Source: Limonium bicolor
Taxonomy: Eukaryota > Streptophyta > Magnoliopsida > Caryophyllales > Plumbaginaceae
Length of the DNA stretch: 64,000 nt
Assembly: GCA_023374045.1 (NCBI GenBank)
Contig: CM041776.1
Span: forward strand, 125,641,733-125,705,732
Direction: 5' to 3'
The notes under the pieces: generated by a model
The model's database searches: none
What the model was told of the DNA's origin: nothing
What the model saw: only the letters and a program-made list of their open reading frames with translations
Program-made: the position numbers and the translations under genes
Part shown: piece by piece, positions 45,241-57,260 of the stretch
Layout: the number at the start of each line of letters is the position of its first letter
Position numbering within the stretch: position 1 is the stretch's first letter

Positions 45241-48200
45241 TTACAAAATTCCAGTATAATCATGTAACCCCAACTGAGGAAGAACAGAATGGTATTGTTT
45301 CCCTGTAATGACTTTGGTGAAAGGATCCGCGAGCTGTAGACGGCCAGGTATAAACTCCACTGAAATAAGTCCTTGTTTCAGCTTCTCACGTACATAATGA
45401 CAGTCTAGATCAATGTGCTTAGTCCTCTCATGGAACACAGGGTTTTTGGCTATGTATACCGCTGCCTGATTATCGCATTTGACGGGGACAGGCACAACGG
45501 TAGGCACTTCCAGTTCAGATAACAGTCTGGTTAACCATGCTAGTTCTGTTGTGAGTCTTCTCATCGACCTATATTCAGCTTCGGCAGTGGATAAAGCAAC
45601 GGTGCTTTGTTTCTTTGATTTCCAGGAGATAGGAGAGGCTCCCAAAGTAATAAAGAATCCACTAACGGATTTTCTGGTGGATGAACAAGTAGCCCAATCA
45701 GCATCGCAATAGGCGATCATATCGATGAGGCTGCTGTTATTCATCAAGAGTCCGAAGCCAATAGTTCCCTTGACATATCTAAGGGCATGATGAGCAGCAC
45801 TGAGATGAGCTTCTGTTGGGCTGCTGGAAAATTGGCTTAAGAACTGAACTGTAAAACATAAATCCGGTCTCGTGTTTGTCAAATAGTTTAATTTTCCAAC
45901 AATTTGCCTATATACAGTGGGATCAGCAAGAGGTTTGCAGTTGTCTTCAAACTTCAAATTGTATTCCATAGGAGCGACAGTGGGTTTGCACTCAGAGTGG
46001 CAGAACTTGTTCAATGTTTCCTGGATGAATTTCCTTTGAGTGACAACCACTCCCTCTGGGGTGTTTAAAAACTCCATTCCCAGAAAGTATCGGATTAAAC
46101 CAAGATCCTTGATTTTGAAAACAGTGTTGAGCTCTTTCTTGACTTTGTTTATTTCTACACTGCTGTTCCCCGTGGCAAGAATATCGTCGACATAAACTAG
46201 GATGTATGTGGACTGGCCTTGCTCCTTTTTAGTGAAGAGAGAATAATCGTTGAGGGATTGAGTATAACCAAGGATTTCAAGGAAACTGGTAAGCTTTGAA
46301 TTCCACTGTCTCGAGGACTGTTTTAGTCCGTATATTGATTTCTTCAACTTGCAGACTCGTTTGTCCCCTTCTTTCAGGTATCCCCTTGGAGGGAGCATGT
46401 ATACCTCCTCATCTAAATCACCATTTAGAAATGCGTTGTTAACGTCGAATTGGTGAATTTTCCATCCTCTCTTGACTGCGACAGCTAGGAAGGAACGGAC
46501 TGTTGTCATCTTAGCCACTGGTGAATACGTTTCTTGGTAGTCTATACCTTCTTTCTGGGTGTATCCCTTGGCGACAACCCTTGCTTTATAGCGCTCAATT
46601 CCTCCATCAGATGTAAGCTTGACCTTGTATACCCAACGACTACCAATGGGTTTCTTAGTTTTACACGGTTCCACCAGCTCCCAAGTTTGGTTAGCTTCTA
46701 ACGCATGTAATTCATCATTCATGGCAGAAACCCATTCTCCTTTGGATACTGCTTCTTCATATGACTCTGGCTCGGTTATGTCTTGCTCTAATTGGGACTG
46801 AATGCTCATACATCTAGACGGAATAACGTCTGTGAGCGTGTTTATTGTGACGTTCCCCAGAAGGTAATCTTGGAGATGTGCGGGAACATGCCTGATGCGC
46901 TCAGACCTTCTGGAAACAGGTGGCTGATTTGCTTGTTGTTCAGCTTGAGATTGATCATCACTGGTATCTGATTGATTGTGAGCCCCCTCTACTTCGATGC
47001 CCCCCTCTGTAGTGGGTGTATCTTGATTGTTGTTATATTGGACCACATCAGGGACCCAATCTTCAAAAATAGGATGATGATTTTCGACAGATTGGGTGGT
47101 TTGGTCTGGTAAAGGGACGACCAGTCTCTCTATTTCAGAGGGTAAAAGGTATTTCTTCAAGTCAAGATTAAGATGGTTTGGTATTTGTTTGAAAGGAAAC
47201 AAATTTTCATAGAAAACTACATCTCGATTGACAAAGATATCTCTGGTTTCTAGGTTTAGCAATTTATATCCCTTCTGATGCATGGACTGACCCAGGTAGA
47301 TACAAGCTGTTGATCTTGGATTGAATTTATTCCCAATTCTGGAGGTGATAGTTGCGAAACACAGGCAACCGAACACCCTTAAGTGTGTATATTCTGGTTT
47401 CTTATTGAACAAAATTTCATATGGTGTTTGCATGTTAATTGGTTTACTGGGAAGTCTGTTAATGAGATAGACAGCGTGGAGTATGCACTCTCCCCAAAAC
47501 TCAAGAGGAACATTGGATTTGAAATATAGAGCCCTTGCTGTCTCAAGAAGATATCTATGCTTTCTTTCAGCTATTCCATTTTGCTGGGGCGTGTTAGGAC
47601 AGGTCGTTTCATGTTTAATACCACGCCCCTGATAAAATTCTTTTCCTTCTAAGCTGGTGCCAAGTTCCCTTGCATTATCAGACCTGATCACTTTTATTTT
47701 TGCAGAAAACTGAGTTTCTACATACTGGACGAATTGTTTAATCACTTGAAAAGCATCACTTTTATTTTTTATCATATAGACCCATGTAGCGCGGCTGAAA
47801 TCTTCAACAATAGTAACAAAATATGAAAAACCATCGTGGGTCTTTACATGAAAGGGGCCCCATGTGTCTACGTGAACCATCTCAAAAATACATGTAGTTT
47901 TTATGCTGCTGCTACTGAAAGGCAGCCTATGTCCCTTTGATTTATTACATGCTTCACAGAAAAATTTATCTACATCTTTCTGTCTAATACTATCTATCAC
48001 ATCTAGGCTTCTTAATTTTTCTAATGGCACATGGCCCAACCTATCGTGCCATTTGTTGATGACAGAAATTGAATTACACACAAGACTCCTTCTCTTGCTG
48101 TAGTATTGCTCGAACTGCTGGATGTCCAAAATGTACAGTCCTTCTTTAACTGTTCCAATTTGAATGAAATCAGTCTTCAATTGGTCCTGCACAAAACAAC

Positions 48201-49244
48201 CCCCACTTCCAAAGGAGATTAAACTGTTTAACTGTGCAGCCAGTTTGTGAACTGATAAAAGATTGAAACTGAATTCTTCAACACAAAGAACATCAGGTAA
48301 GTTGAAGTCAGGACATATTTGGACATGTCCAATATAGTCTACAACCTTAATATGATTATCTGGCATTTTTACTTGCTTCAGCTTAGCATTTTTCATAATA
48401 GAATTCATGATTGATTTATCACAACAGATATGATCAGAGGCACCTGAATCGAGAATCCAAAAATCCCTGGACTTATTACTACGAACAGCTGCACTAAGAC
48501 ATAAGGATTTACCTGAAAAACTGCACATGGCAGTTTTTCCTTTTCCATTGAATATCTCAGAGAGTTGTTGCAGTTGTTGTGGTGTGAAACCTGCGGTTAA
48601 CTGATTGTTTTCTCTTGACTGTTTTTCCTCATATTCAAAGCTGGTCTGAGCCACCATACCTCTGTTATTTCTCCCGGTCTTATTTCCCTTTGGGAAACCA
48701 TTCTTTGCGAAGCATTTCTCTTCCAAATGACCTTTCTTACCACAATATGTGCACTGAATTATTTTTCCAGATTTAAAGAAGCAATCTTCCTCAATGTGCC
48801 CCCTTTTATTGCAGAAGTTGCAATGCAGATTCTTCTTCTTCTCATTTTGCCACTTGTTTTCTAGCGCAGGCCTGTAACTCTGGTTAGCAAAGCTCATCGA
48901 TTCACTCTCTTTCTTTGTTTCAGTAGGTTGATTTTGGTTTTCTTCTTGCAGCAAAAGAGAGTAAGCTTGTTCGATAGAAGGTAAAGTCTTCTTCATCAGA
49001 ATGTTACCACGGATAGTTTTATAGGATGAGTTCAACCCCATAAGAAACTCCACCAATCTCTGGTTCTGGTGGTATTTTAGGTTTTCCTTCGATTGCTCAC
49101 AGTTGCAAGGGGGAGTCGGAAACATCATATCCATCTCATCCCATAGCTTCTTGAGTTTGGTATGGTATTCAGTAACGCTGTCGTTCTCTTGTTTTAGAGA
49201 ACTAATGGCTTGTCTGATCTGATATAATTGAACACCATTGCTTG
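45241..49244 (-). CDS. Copia gag-pol polyprotein, 5' end severed by an LTR
   Basis: One open frame from 49269, encoding 1342 residues; residues 1-8 come from the nested LTR, so the copia part starts about residue 9. Domains: UBN2-type gag (10-115); zinc knuckles C150-C163 and C173-C186; protease DSGAS (274-278); integrase HHCC (H408, H413, C438, C441) and catalytic D468, D531, E568; RT (about 850-1100) with YVDD at 1026-1029; RNase H (D1189, E1230 region, to the end). No stops or shifts are seen in pol, unlike the Ty3 element at 3485. It would make the capsid, protease, integrase and RT for retrotransposition. The N-terminal gag is separated by 7 kb, so this copy cannot make full Gag. Confidence 0.95.
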
Positions 49245-51099
49245 TGTAACACCCCGAATAAATATCCAATAGTACAAAACCAAGCTCCTAGTCATAATAC
49301 ATGATAACTACGCAGCGGATTCCTCGATGCCATCCGGGTGCTACAGATGCCAACCACCCACGTGGTTGACAAACCACATCACCAATACTAAGTTACGGTC
49401 TGCATGACTGGAAACAGCTCTCGCCAAACTCATATACAATAAAGATACAATTCAAATACCGAGTGTCTACAATAAATTGCCAAATTATGAACTGAAAATT
49501 ACACCTCGGGTACAAACATATAGCCACATCTTCAAACGTTATGCCCCGATGGACTACCCCATGGTAGCCATCCCGCCTACGCTCCGTTATCGTTCGGCAT
49601 AATACCTGTAAAATTTGGTTTGGGAAGGACTCAGCAAACTACGCTGAGTATGAACGTGTGAAGCCCGTATGTTGCCGGGCCACACGACTACTTGGTCGAA
49701 TATTATTAAGTCAATTTACATGCTATAAGAAAGCAGTAAAAACACCCACAGTACATCATAGTATCATACACCCTTAAAGGTAGTAACGCATTAGCAACAG
49801 CAACCAAGCACAACATGCTGACAACATAGCACATTCACACGCATCCAAGCACAACGAACTACTAGTAAACAACAACAATTCATGTAAGTATAAAACGTGT
49901 GCATAGGTATGTTATACCCATGATCCTCACTATGGGATCATTCGAGCATTGTGGTGTTTTCATTTCTTTTCTCTTGTTCCCATAACACGTATTTTCTTTC
50001 TCTTTCATGCACCCGGTCAGGGATATGGTTAGATCCCGTGACCGTATCATGTAGGTATCATCTTCCTGGTTTCTTTAAGGTTTGTTTGTGAATTCTCTTG
50101 TCACCACAAGTTGAAGAACGTCTTCTCCATAGCCAATCCTCCATTCCCGGCGTCGTGCGTCGAGGAAGCGGGGTCATCTCTAGACTCCAGGATGTGTTCC
50201 ACCAATAGGTGTTTTACTTTTCATTATCATTATAAGTTCGACACCATAGTGGGTGTCATTAGAAGTCCTCGATAGTTTAAGAGGAGTTTTCTTCTTGTAT
50301 AGTTGTTTCGTTTTGTTTGCGTAGTTCGTCGCGTTTCATTTCAAGTTCATAAACGAGAAGGGACTAAACTACTGTGTGCGCGCAAATCATATGCAACAAT
50401 GATATAGCAATCATATAATCAAGATACGCAAGCAATCCAATTTCATGCTTTAATCTTATGGTCATTTTCACACAAAGCACACAGCAAACAAGCCGTGTAA
50501 CACGGCAACATACGAACCACACATGTCCATACCTTTTTCGCTAGTACGGGTCGTCTCACACTCGGAGTCCCGGTCGGAGCACGCTACGATCCTAGAGTTA
50601 ATTAAAACAATGTGTCAGTTCATTATTTTATGTGATGACCTTTATATCGTATGTTTTTCCTTAGGTATGTTGTTAAAAACGCTTAGTTTGGATTGACTCT
50701 TAGAAGTTCACATGCATTAATCCTAGGCTTAACTTACTCCTAGGATATTCATATCTTCAGTTACATGTTAACTAAGCCCTTTTTCCTTGGTTTAATGTTC
50801 TAGGGCGTTTAAAGAGGTAATTATGTAACGAGTTATATAGGATCGGTTTAACATGTCTAATGTGTATTCCCACCTTAGATAAACAGGTGAGTAATATTTT
50901 AACCCTTGTAACATGTAATATGACCATAGAATATTCCTAAACCCATTTATACAGAGATCCAAAAGTTTCAAAATCTGAACGCAAGTCCTTTGTAATACCT
51001 TAACTAACTTCATTTTCTTTTTTTTTTTTAATGTAGTAATTGATGTACAACCTTCTCCACATGTTTCACTAACTTACTTATATTGATTAGCTATTATTT

Positions 51100-54000
51100 G
51101 TGTTCATTATTAAACTGAACACCTCTTATAGTACCCTTATAATCTGGTTATACAGAAACTATAACCTCACTGAAACTGAACACACAACTACCCATTTTTT
51201 CTCGGTTATTGTTGTTAGTCAGTTTAGTTTATGTTTATTTCTTTCTCAGGCATGCTACCCAACCAATTCATGGTGTTAACCTTGGTTTATACTCAGGACT
51301 AGGCTCATGAATACCCACACCGCATCTGTAGCTAGTTACAAGACACAGACACAGAAGAAGAAACCAGAAAAACTGAAACTAAAAACCCATGAGACCAATT
51401 GTTTCTTTTCTGTTCAGATGCAATTCTTTCCTTCAGATCTCTCCCCTATGTACTTCTTACCCAATTACTTGTTTTATCTCCCCTTTTAAACTCAAAACCA
51501 CTCCACTAATCCTCACTTACTTCCCTATACAGAAACAGAAACAAACTTCCAGAAACAAGTATAAAACTGAAACAGAAGGATAAAATCTGTAATTTAAAAC
51601 TGAAGGACTGGTATTGCTCTTTGTTTTTCTGTTTCTGTTCAAAATCTGTTCTTGTTCCCTTCTTAGTAGCTGTACTTAGTTAGTGTTATTAAGTCTTTAA
51701 AACTCAAGAACAGATAAGACCACCAGGACAATGTCCCCAAGTTTCTTCTGCACAAAACTAGAAAACCTGATAAGTTATCCTCCTCCAAAATCTGATAAGT
51801 TGTACTTTCTGTTTTTTTTTTCTCTCTCTTTACCTGAAATTGTTCCTCACTTGTACATTAGGTTGGTGGGGCTTAAGTTCACTATCCACCCAACACACTC
51901 TTCTATTATCTCCAAGAAACCAGTGCACAGAAACCAGTCCTGAAACTGATAACCTGATAACTTCCATTTCTCTAAAATTTTTTTCTTAACTCTCGAGTTT
52001 GGACCTCCTATTTCCCCAACTGTTATCACATATAGTCAGGCATTTTAGTGAAGCTTTGAGCTCCCACACTCCCACTACAACCCCATATAACTCTCAGAGA
52101 ACACTCACACAGAAACCCACATCTGTGAAATTTGGAACATGAGCGTTACAGTTTTGGTCTCTGTCTGTCTTCCTGTTTCATAGTTACATAGCTTATCTTC
52201 TAACTTCTCCCCAACTAACCTCAGTTACTCAGTTGTATGTGTTGTTACAGCTCTAGTTCTAAGACAACCCAGGGCCCTAAGTGAAAGCTACAGAAACCCA
52301 CCTATTACTGAAGACTGAAAACTGATACTCTCTTCTGTTATTTTATGAAATGTTTGTTTCTGTTTCTTTTCCTTTTCTGTTTTCGTTTCTTATTTCACAC
52401 TCTCCTTGCTAGTTCAAGTAGTATAGGGTGTAACAGATTTAAGTCTCACTAGACCCAGGATAGCCTAGTTAACACTCCTGAATAACCTCTACAGATTCAG
52501 GACCTGTAATACTAGAACATTAACACTGGTATCTCCCCCTATTGTATTTCTGTTTTCTGTTTACCATTTGGTTTAGACTTCTTCCCATTTCCCTTAGCAG
52601 CATTATCTATGTTAAGTCCATTAATAATCATCCCTACTCCACGGTACACCCTTACCTGCTAGATTACAGACACAACCGATTATAAGATTCAGTAGGTTCT
52701 CAGTTTGACAGGACCACTCAACTAAGTTGTTCTGATGTTCTCTTTTTTTTTCTCTTTTCTCTCAGAGTCCCTTAGTTGTTTAACTAGTTAGTTTAGGGTG
52801 GTTTTGTCCTCGCAAGCAACCCACAAGACACTGACTATACTTTGAGTAGTTTACAAAACAGAAACTCCAAGTTTCAGAAACTGTAACAAGTTATCAGATT
52901 GCTCCTGACGGATTGATTACTTTTGTGTTGTTTTTTTTGTTGATGTATTAAATCTAAGGATGACACGACTTATAACCTAGCTGTCTTAGTTAGTATTTTA
53001 ACCCCAAAACAAAAGCCATAGCAACAAGGCTATACCCCTGAGAAGGTACTATACAGAGGCACACTATTTCAGAAACTGAAAAGGATTTCTCATATCGACT
53101 AATCTGTTTGACTTAGTTTCAGTTATATAGTTGTTAGTTCTATACAGAGTAATGATGTAGCCTATTACCTCTTTGTTTTGGAATTGTTTTCTCCTGGAAT
53201 CCTTCTTGGCACGATGCAGACTCCCAGAGACTCACAATTTAGGAAACTCGTGTAACAGAAAGAATCAGAAACTGATATTCCCCCTCTCTTTCTCTTCTGT
53301 TTTTATTAATCTGGTTTTCAACTTTTCTTTTCACATTGCTTAGTTACTGGGTTAATAGTGTTGTTACAGTCTTAAATCCTCAGAGTAAAACCCAAGACAT
53401 TAGACAAGGCTACTGAGATGTCCACGAACTGAATAGGGAAGAATCTGAAATCACACACTGATTTACACTCTTATCTGTTCTCAGTCTGTTCTCTAATCTG
53501 ATTTTAAATTTTTCCCTCACCTTGTTTACCTACTTAGCTAAGTGTACTCCCAAGATTACAATTTCAACTCAGACCCATAATGCCATGGATACCAACAAGG
53601 CAGGAAACTGAAAACTAAAAACTCGACACCAACTGAAACTGAGAATCTGAAACCTGAACTGACATCACACACTGATGTAACCTTCTTTCTGTTATTTTAT
53701 TTCTTACTGTTTCGTTAATGGCCCTAGATTCCTACTTACGTGTGGTGATGTAGTTTTTTTTTCTCAAAATAATGCGGTTACTTCTACTGAGGCAGGTTTA
53801 TACAGAACAAGAAACTCAGAACTAAAAACTGAAACAGGAGACCTCCAGACTGAAATCATAACTGAACTATTCTTTTATTTACTCACTGTCTGTTCTTCTA
53901 ACTGCCTTGCGAATATACCAAAACACTTACTTACTTAGTTAGGTGTGCTGGGTATGTTTTAAACCCAAAACCAAACTTAAACAGTCTTGACAGTACCCCT

Positions 54001-55000
54001 GGAAATGGGTTTTACAGAACACGATTCTCTTTGTTTTTTCTTCAGAAATCTATAGCAACCATATGTGAAACCATACCTTCCTACTTCTGTTTTAAAGCGT
54101 TAAACTGATTCTTAACTTTGTCCCAAGTGTGTACAGACCCATTAAGTGTATTAGCTCTATGTTGGATTCATTATCAAGCCATTACAATCTTTACATAACT
54201 TCTGAAAGGTTATCAAAAAAACCCAAACTCACATAAGAAACCTCTCTGAACACTCTTTACACAGAAACCAGAAAACTGCAACTGATAAATTCTCTTCTTT
54301 CTCTTTTTCTTTGTTAGTTAACGAGTTCCATTTTCACTCCTTTTCAATTCGTTGCCTCAGTCATTTAGGTGTTCTATCCAGCTTCTAAACCCAAACAAAA
54401 ACCCAAAACAATATTGTTACAGCCACCCAAAAATAAATCCAGGTACTAATCTGGAAGGAAAATAGAAACTGAAACTGTACTTATGCATTTTCTTATCTTG
54501 TTTTATGTTGGGTTTTTTTTTCAAACACATTCCCACGTATAGCTAACCAGGCATGCGCATCAACAAGGTTTTAGAATACATTCTTAACTCTATACTAATC
54601 TTATACTGCTCCTGAGAAGTTAGTTTACAGGAACAGAAGATTTCAAGAACCGGGACTGGTTAGCAGGTTGTCCTTGTCAGATTGGTTTCTTTCATCATTT
54701 TTTTCGTTGAGGTATTAAGTTTAGGGTGGCTCACCTCTTTATCTTAGCTGTCTCCCTTGGTTGCTTCTTGGCACAGTGGGAAGTTTCCAACACTTGGGTT
54801 ATTCGACAATCACTGAGACAGCCACGTTAGGCTTGGTAAGCAGAGACAAGGCAATTAACTGAAGTAACCAGAGAACAGATTTGGAGGGTGTTACCTCCAG
54901 GTTGCATCTTCAGTTAGAAGTTGGGTAGTCTTAATCCAAGAGAAACTTCGAAACTGCCTCAGGAACTGCATGATGACGTTACACATGGGAGGAAACACAA
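51100..55000. repeat. Diverged long-period tandem repeat inside copy F
   Basis: The same succession of blocks recurs many times: 'tacagaaac..ctgaaactga', 'ttctctttctgtttttctg', 'ttagttagtgt..gttttaa', 'cccaaaac..caaggc'. Spacing by eye is about 200-260 bp with heavy drift. No coding content was found. Confidence 0.5.
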
Positions 55001-55903
55001 GAAGGTTGGGTGAGCTGAACTTATTAACTCGGTTATCAGGAAGAACAATAGGGAGTTTCAGGTGAGATTTTCCATTTGGTCTTACCTTGAGCTGATGACC
55101 ACCAGTATGATGCTGGTCCTTATCAGTTTGTTTCGAAGGAGGATGCAGTGGAATGTAAGCGGCTTCTGCTATGCTGGAAGAGTAGAGTTTGTTGTTGTAT
55201 TATTTTTTTTTATCAGGGAAGAAAGAAATCAAAAGGAATAGAACGCAGTCATGGAGGCTGGGCCTTACCTTCTCGCATGGATAACAGCAGGGGCTCTAAG
55301 CTTGGTGTTGTCGTGGGCATGCAAAGCAGGAGGAGAGTGATTGAGGCAAGGATATTAATCAAATCATGGAGGCAAAGGGGAGTCTGTATGCAGCGAAACA
55401 ACCGTACTGTTAGTGGGTGAAAGTTTCAAGAGGGAATTTGTGGAAGTTTGAAAACAACTTAGTCTCTGTCGCGTGAGGGTTTGTAAAAGAATTACTGGTT
55501 CAGATTCTCATGTTGGGTGCTTGCCTTCTTTCACTCAAAACCAGGACATCACTGGTGGTATTTGTGGTCTCCATGTTTCAAGGTAAGAAAAGCAGAGCAA
55601 GGCATGCGAGGACACAGCAGCCTGCAGCACCGTTTTGATTCCCGATTTAACTGTCGGTTTACTGTTGGTTCAGATGTTTGTGCAGCAACGAAAGAGGGGC
55701 ACGTGAGTGGTTGATTACAAGAAAACGAGGGAAGGTGCTGTGTTGAATGTTTGAGGGCGTGGACTGGTCAGGAACAAGACATCGATTGTCTTGATAGGAG
55801 GAGGAAGAGTTCGAGAATACACGCCTTTGTTTCTCTTTTCATATGTAGTTACATTAGTAGCCTTAGTACTAGTTTTAATTCGATAGCATTAGTTATTGAA
55901 TTC

Positions 55904-55991
55904 GAGCGTAGCTCAACCGGTTACAGCCTTATAAGGTATACGAGAGGTCTCGGGTTCGAACCTCAACGGGAGCGTCTTTGCTCCTTTTTTT
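55904..55991 (+). mobile_element. tRNA-derived SINE
   Basis: Pol III A box TAGCTCAACCGG (55909-55920) and B box GGTTCGAACCT (55953-55963) have tRNA-like spacing. They are followed by a small GGGAGC/GCTCC hairpin and a T7 run at 55985-55991, the usual end of plant SINEs. The 5' and 3' ends cannot form an acceptor stem and there is no anticodon arm worth naming, so it is not a working tRNA gene. It lies inside copy F, hence inserted later or carried by the LTR. Confidence 0.72.
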
Positions 55992-56294
55992 CTTCTCTTT
56001 GTTTTTATATAAGTTATACATTATTATTTATACATGTACGACTATATATTATATCATGTGATTCTATATTTTTTTGTAACGCAGTTATGCAGCGTTATTG
56101 ACATTTATTTACAACGTTACGATATATATACGGCTATATATTATATCGTGTTTATTATATTTTTTTAACGAAGTTATGCGACGTTATCATTTTTATTACA
56201 GCGTTACGGTATCGTAACGTTACGTACATATATTTTTGCACATAATTTAATTTAATCTTCACTAACTTAAAGTGGTAATTACTCGGGTATTTCA

Positions 56295-56708
56295 GCTTGT
56301 TTTCATACTTCGCCAGCAACTCGTTCCATAAATCGCGCGCGGAATTTGCAGTGAGGAAACTCTGAGCTATTGACTCGTCAAGAGCGTGTTCAAGCCAAGA
56401 TTGAACCAGACTATTACATCGTTCCCATTGATCATAGTTACTGGATGCAGAATCAGGCTTCGTAATCTTCCCATTTATAAATCCAAGCTTGTTTTTGGCA
56501 GTAAGGGAAAGGATGACAGCCTTCTTCCATCGTGAAAAATTTTTACCAGTAAATTTCCGGCAATAATCATCCCAGGATAGTCGCTCGGGTGAATATAGTA
56601 AGGATCAGAAGCATCAACCTTGGTTGCGCCAACACTGGTCGTCGCGACATTCGTCAGGATTTGAGTGAGGAGACGAGTCAATTCGTTCTCCCCTCCTTCG
56701 TTGGCCAT
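56295..56708 (-). pseudogene. 5' part of copia gag, beyond the nested LTR
   Basis: ATG at 56708 (MANEGGENELTRLLTQIL; an in-frame ATG at 56789 precedes it). HPSDYPGMIIAGN then matches the copia gag N-terminal domain. Near 56555 a one-base shift moves the frame to FTGKNFSRWKK; it continues as LGFINGKITKPDS and SWLEHALDESIAQSFL and ends at the TSD, where the frame joins that of 49244. So gag is broken both by the LTR and by a frameshift. Confidence 0.85.
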
Positions 56709-56769
56709 GGCTATCGCAGACGGGACGGAAACCCTAGAAGGGATTCGCAGAAGAAAAACAAAAGGAACA

Positions 56770-56788
56770 GAATCCTGCTCTGGTACCA
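56770..56788 (-). promoter_or_regulatory. Primer binding site of the copia element
   Basis: On the minus strand TGGTACCAGAGCAGGATTC directly follows the 5' LTR. It differs by one base from the core TGGTATCAGAGC paired by initiator tRNA-Met. Confidence 0.85.
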
Positions 56789-57074
56789 TGTTGGATTGCT
56801 GTGAATCGGTAGTTGTATTCTATAGCGAGAAAGAGGGAGAGAGCAGATCGAGAAAGATGGAGTGTGGAGATACGGAAAGAATGTCTTTCTTATTACTTGC
56901 TTCTATATGAAAAGAATGAGTACATATATATAGGAGAAAAGAGATATCGAATAAGGAAATAAAATCTAGACTTAATTAGAGAAGGGAAACTAACTAAAAT
57001 CTAGACTTAATTAGAGAAGGGAACTAACTAAAAATAAAGAAGGAAACTATGAAAAAAGGAATATAATTCTAATA
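56789..57074 (-). repeat. 5' LTR of the copia element (286 bp)
   Basis: Same sequence as 44926-45195 except for a 51-bp extra block (about 56852-56902) and one fewer 35-bp unit; the arithmetic (270+51-35) gives exactly 286. Confidence 0.95.
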
Positions 57075-57260
57075 GATTCGAATTGGATCACGGTCTGGGA
57101 CAATCACTGCTTGCTCCCGATGATCGAAGAGAATACAAGGTGATGAAATCTGAAGTTGGGAGGAAAAATGAGAGAGGGTGGTGATTGATCAGGTCAGGGA
57201 GGGAGTATGAGATTCCTCCTCTTCCCTGCTCTTTGTATTCCGTTTATACAAGAGATAAGA
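57075..57260 (-). promoter_or_regulatory. Displaced original leader and TATA box of the GATA gene
   Basis: The sequence beyond the right TSD (GATTC, 57075-57079) is what stood directly upstream of 44925 before the copia inserted. On the minus strand a TATAAA box lies at 57243-57248 (TGTATAAACG). A start ~30 bp downstream would leave a 5' leader of about 140 bp here plus 74 bp next to the ATG, so the insertion would be in the 5' leader. Promoter assignment is inference from position and motif. Confidence 0.45.

Larger units (their letters stand above)
49245..56294 (-). mobile_element. 7.05-kb solo LTR of the AlkB-associated Ty3 family (copy F), TSD GCTTG
   Basis: Plus strand opens TGTAACACCCCGAATA and ends CGGGTATTTCA. 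It is flanked by GCTTG on both sides (49240-49244, 56295-56299). The conserved zone 'gactcagcaaactacgctgag..ccgggccacac' at 49630-49690 matches copies C, D and G. No gag-pol is present. At 7 kb it is far longer than copies C to E, mainly because of an expanded CAGAAAC/CTGTTT-rich part (51100-55000). It contains a SINE at 55904-55991. Confidence 0.92.
44926..57074 (-). mobile_element. Ty1/copia retrotransposon, TSD GATTC, with nested solo LTR
   Basis: LTRs at 44926-45195 and 56789-57074 (start TATTAG, end CCAACA on the minus strand), perfect 5-bp TSD GATTC (44921-44925, 57075-57079), PBS next to the 5' LTR and a purine run before the 3' LTR. The internal gag-pol is in copia order (PR-INT-RT-RH). 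Without the nested 7.05-kb LTR plus its TSD copy, the element is about 5.1 kb, normal for copia. The LTRs are nearly identical apart from two larger indels, so the insertion is fairly young. It lies in the presumed 5' leader of the GATA gene, in the same orientation. Confidence 0.96.

Noticed and set aside
55904..55991. Functional tRNA gene
   Set aside because: A and B boxes are present, but the ends do not pair into an acceptor stem and a SINE-like tail follows.
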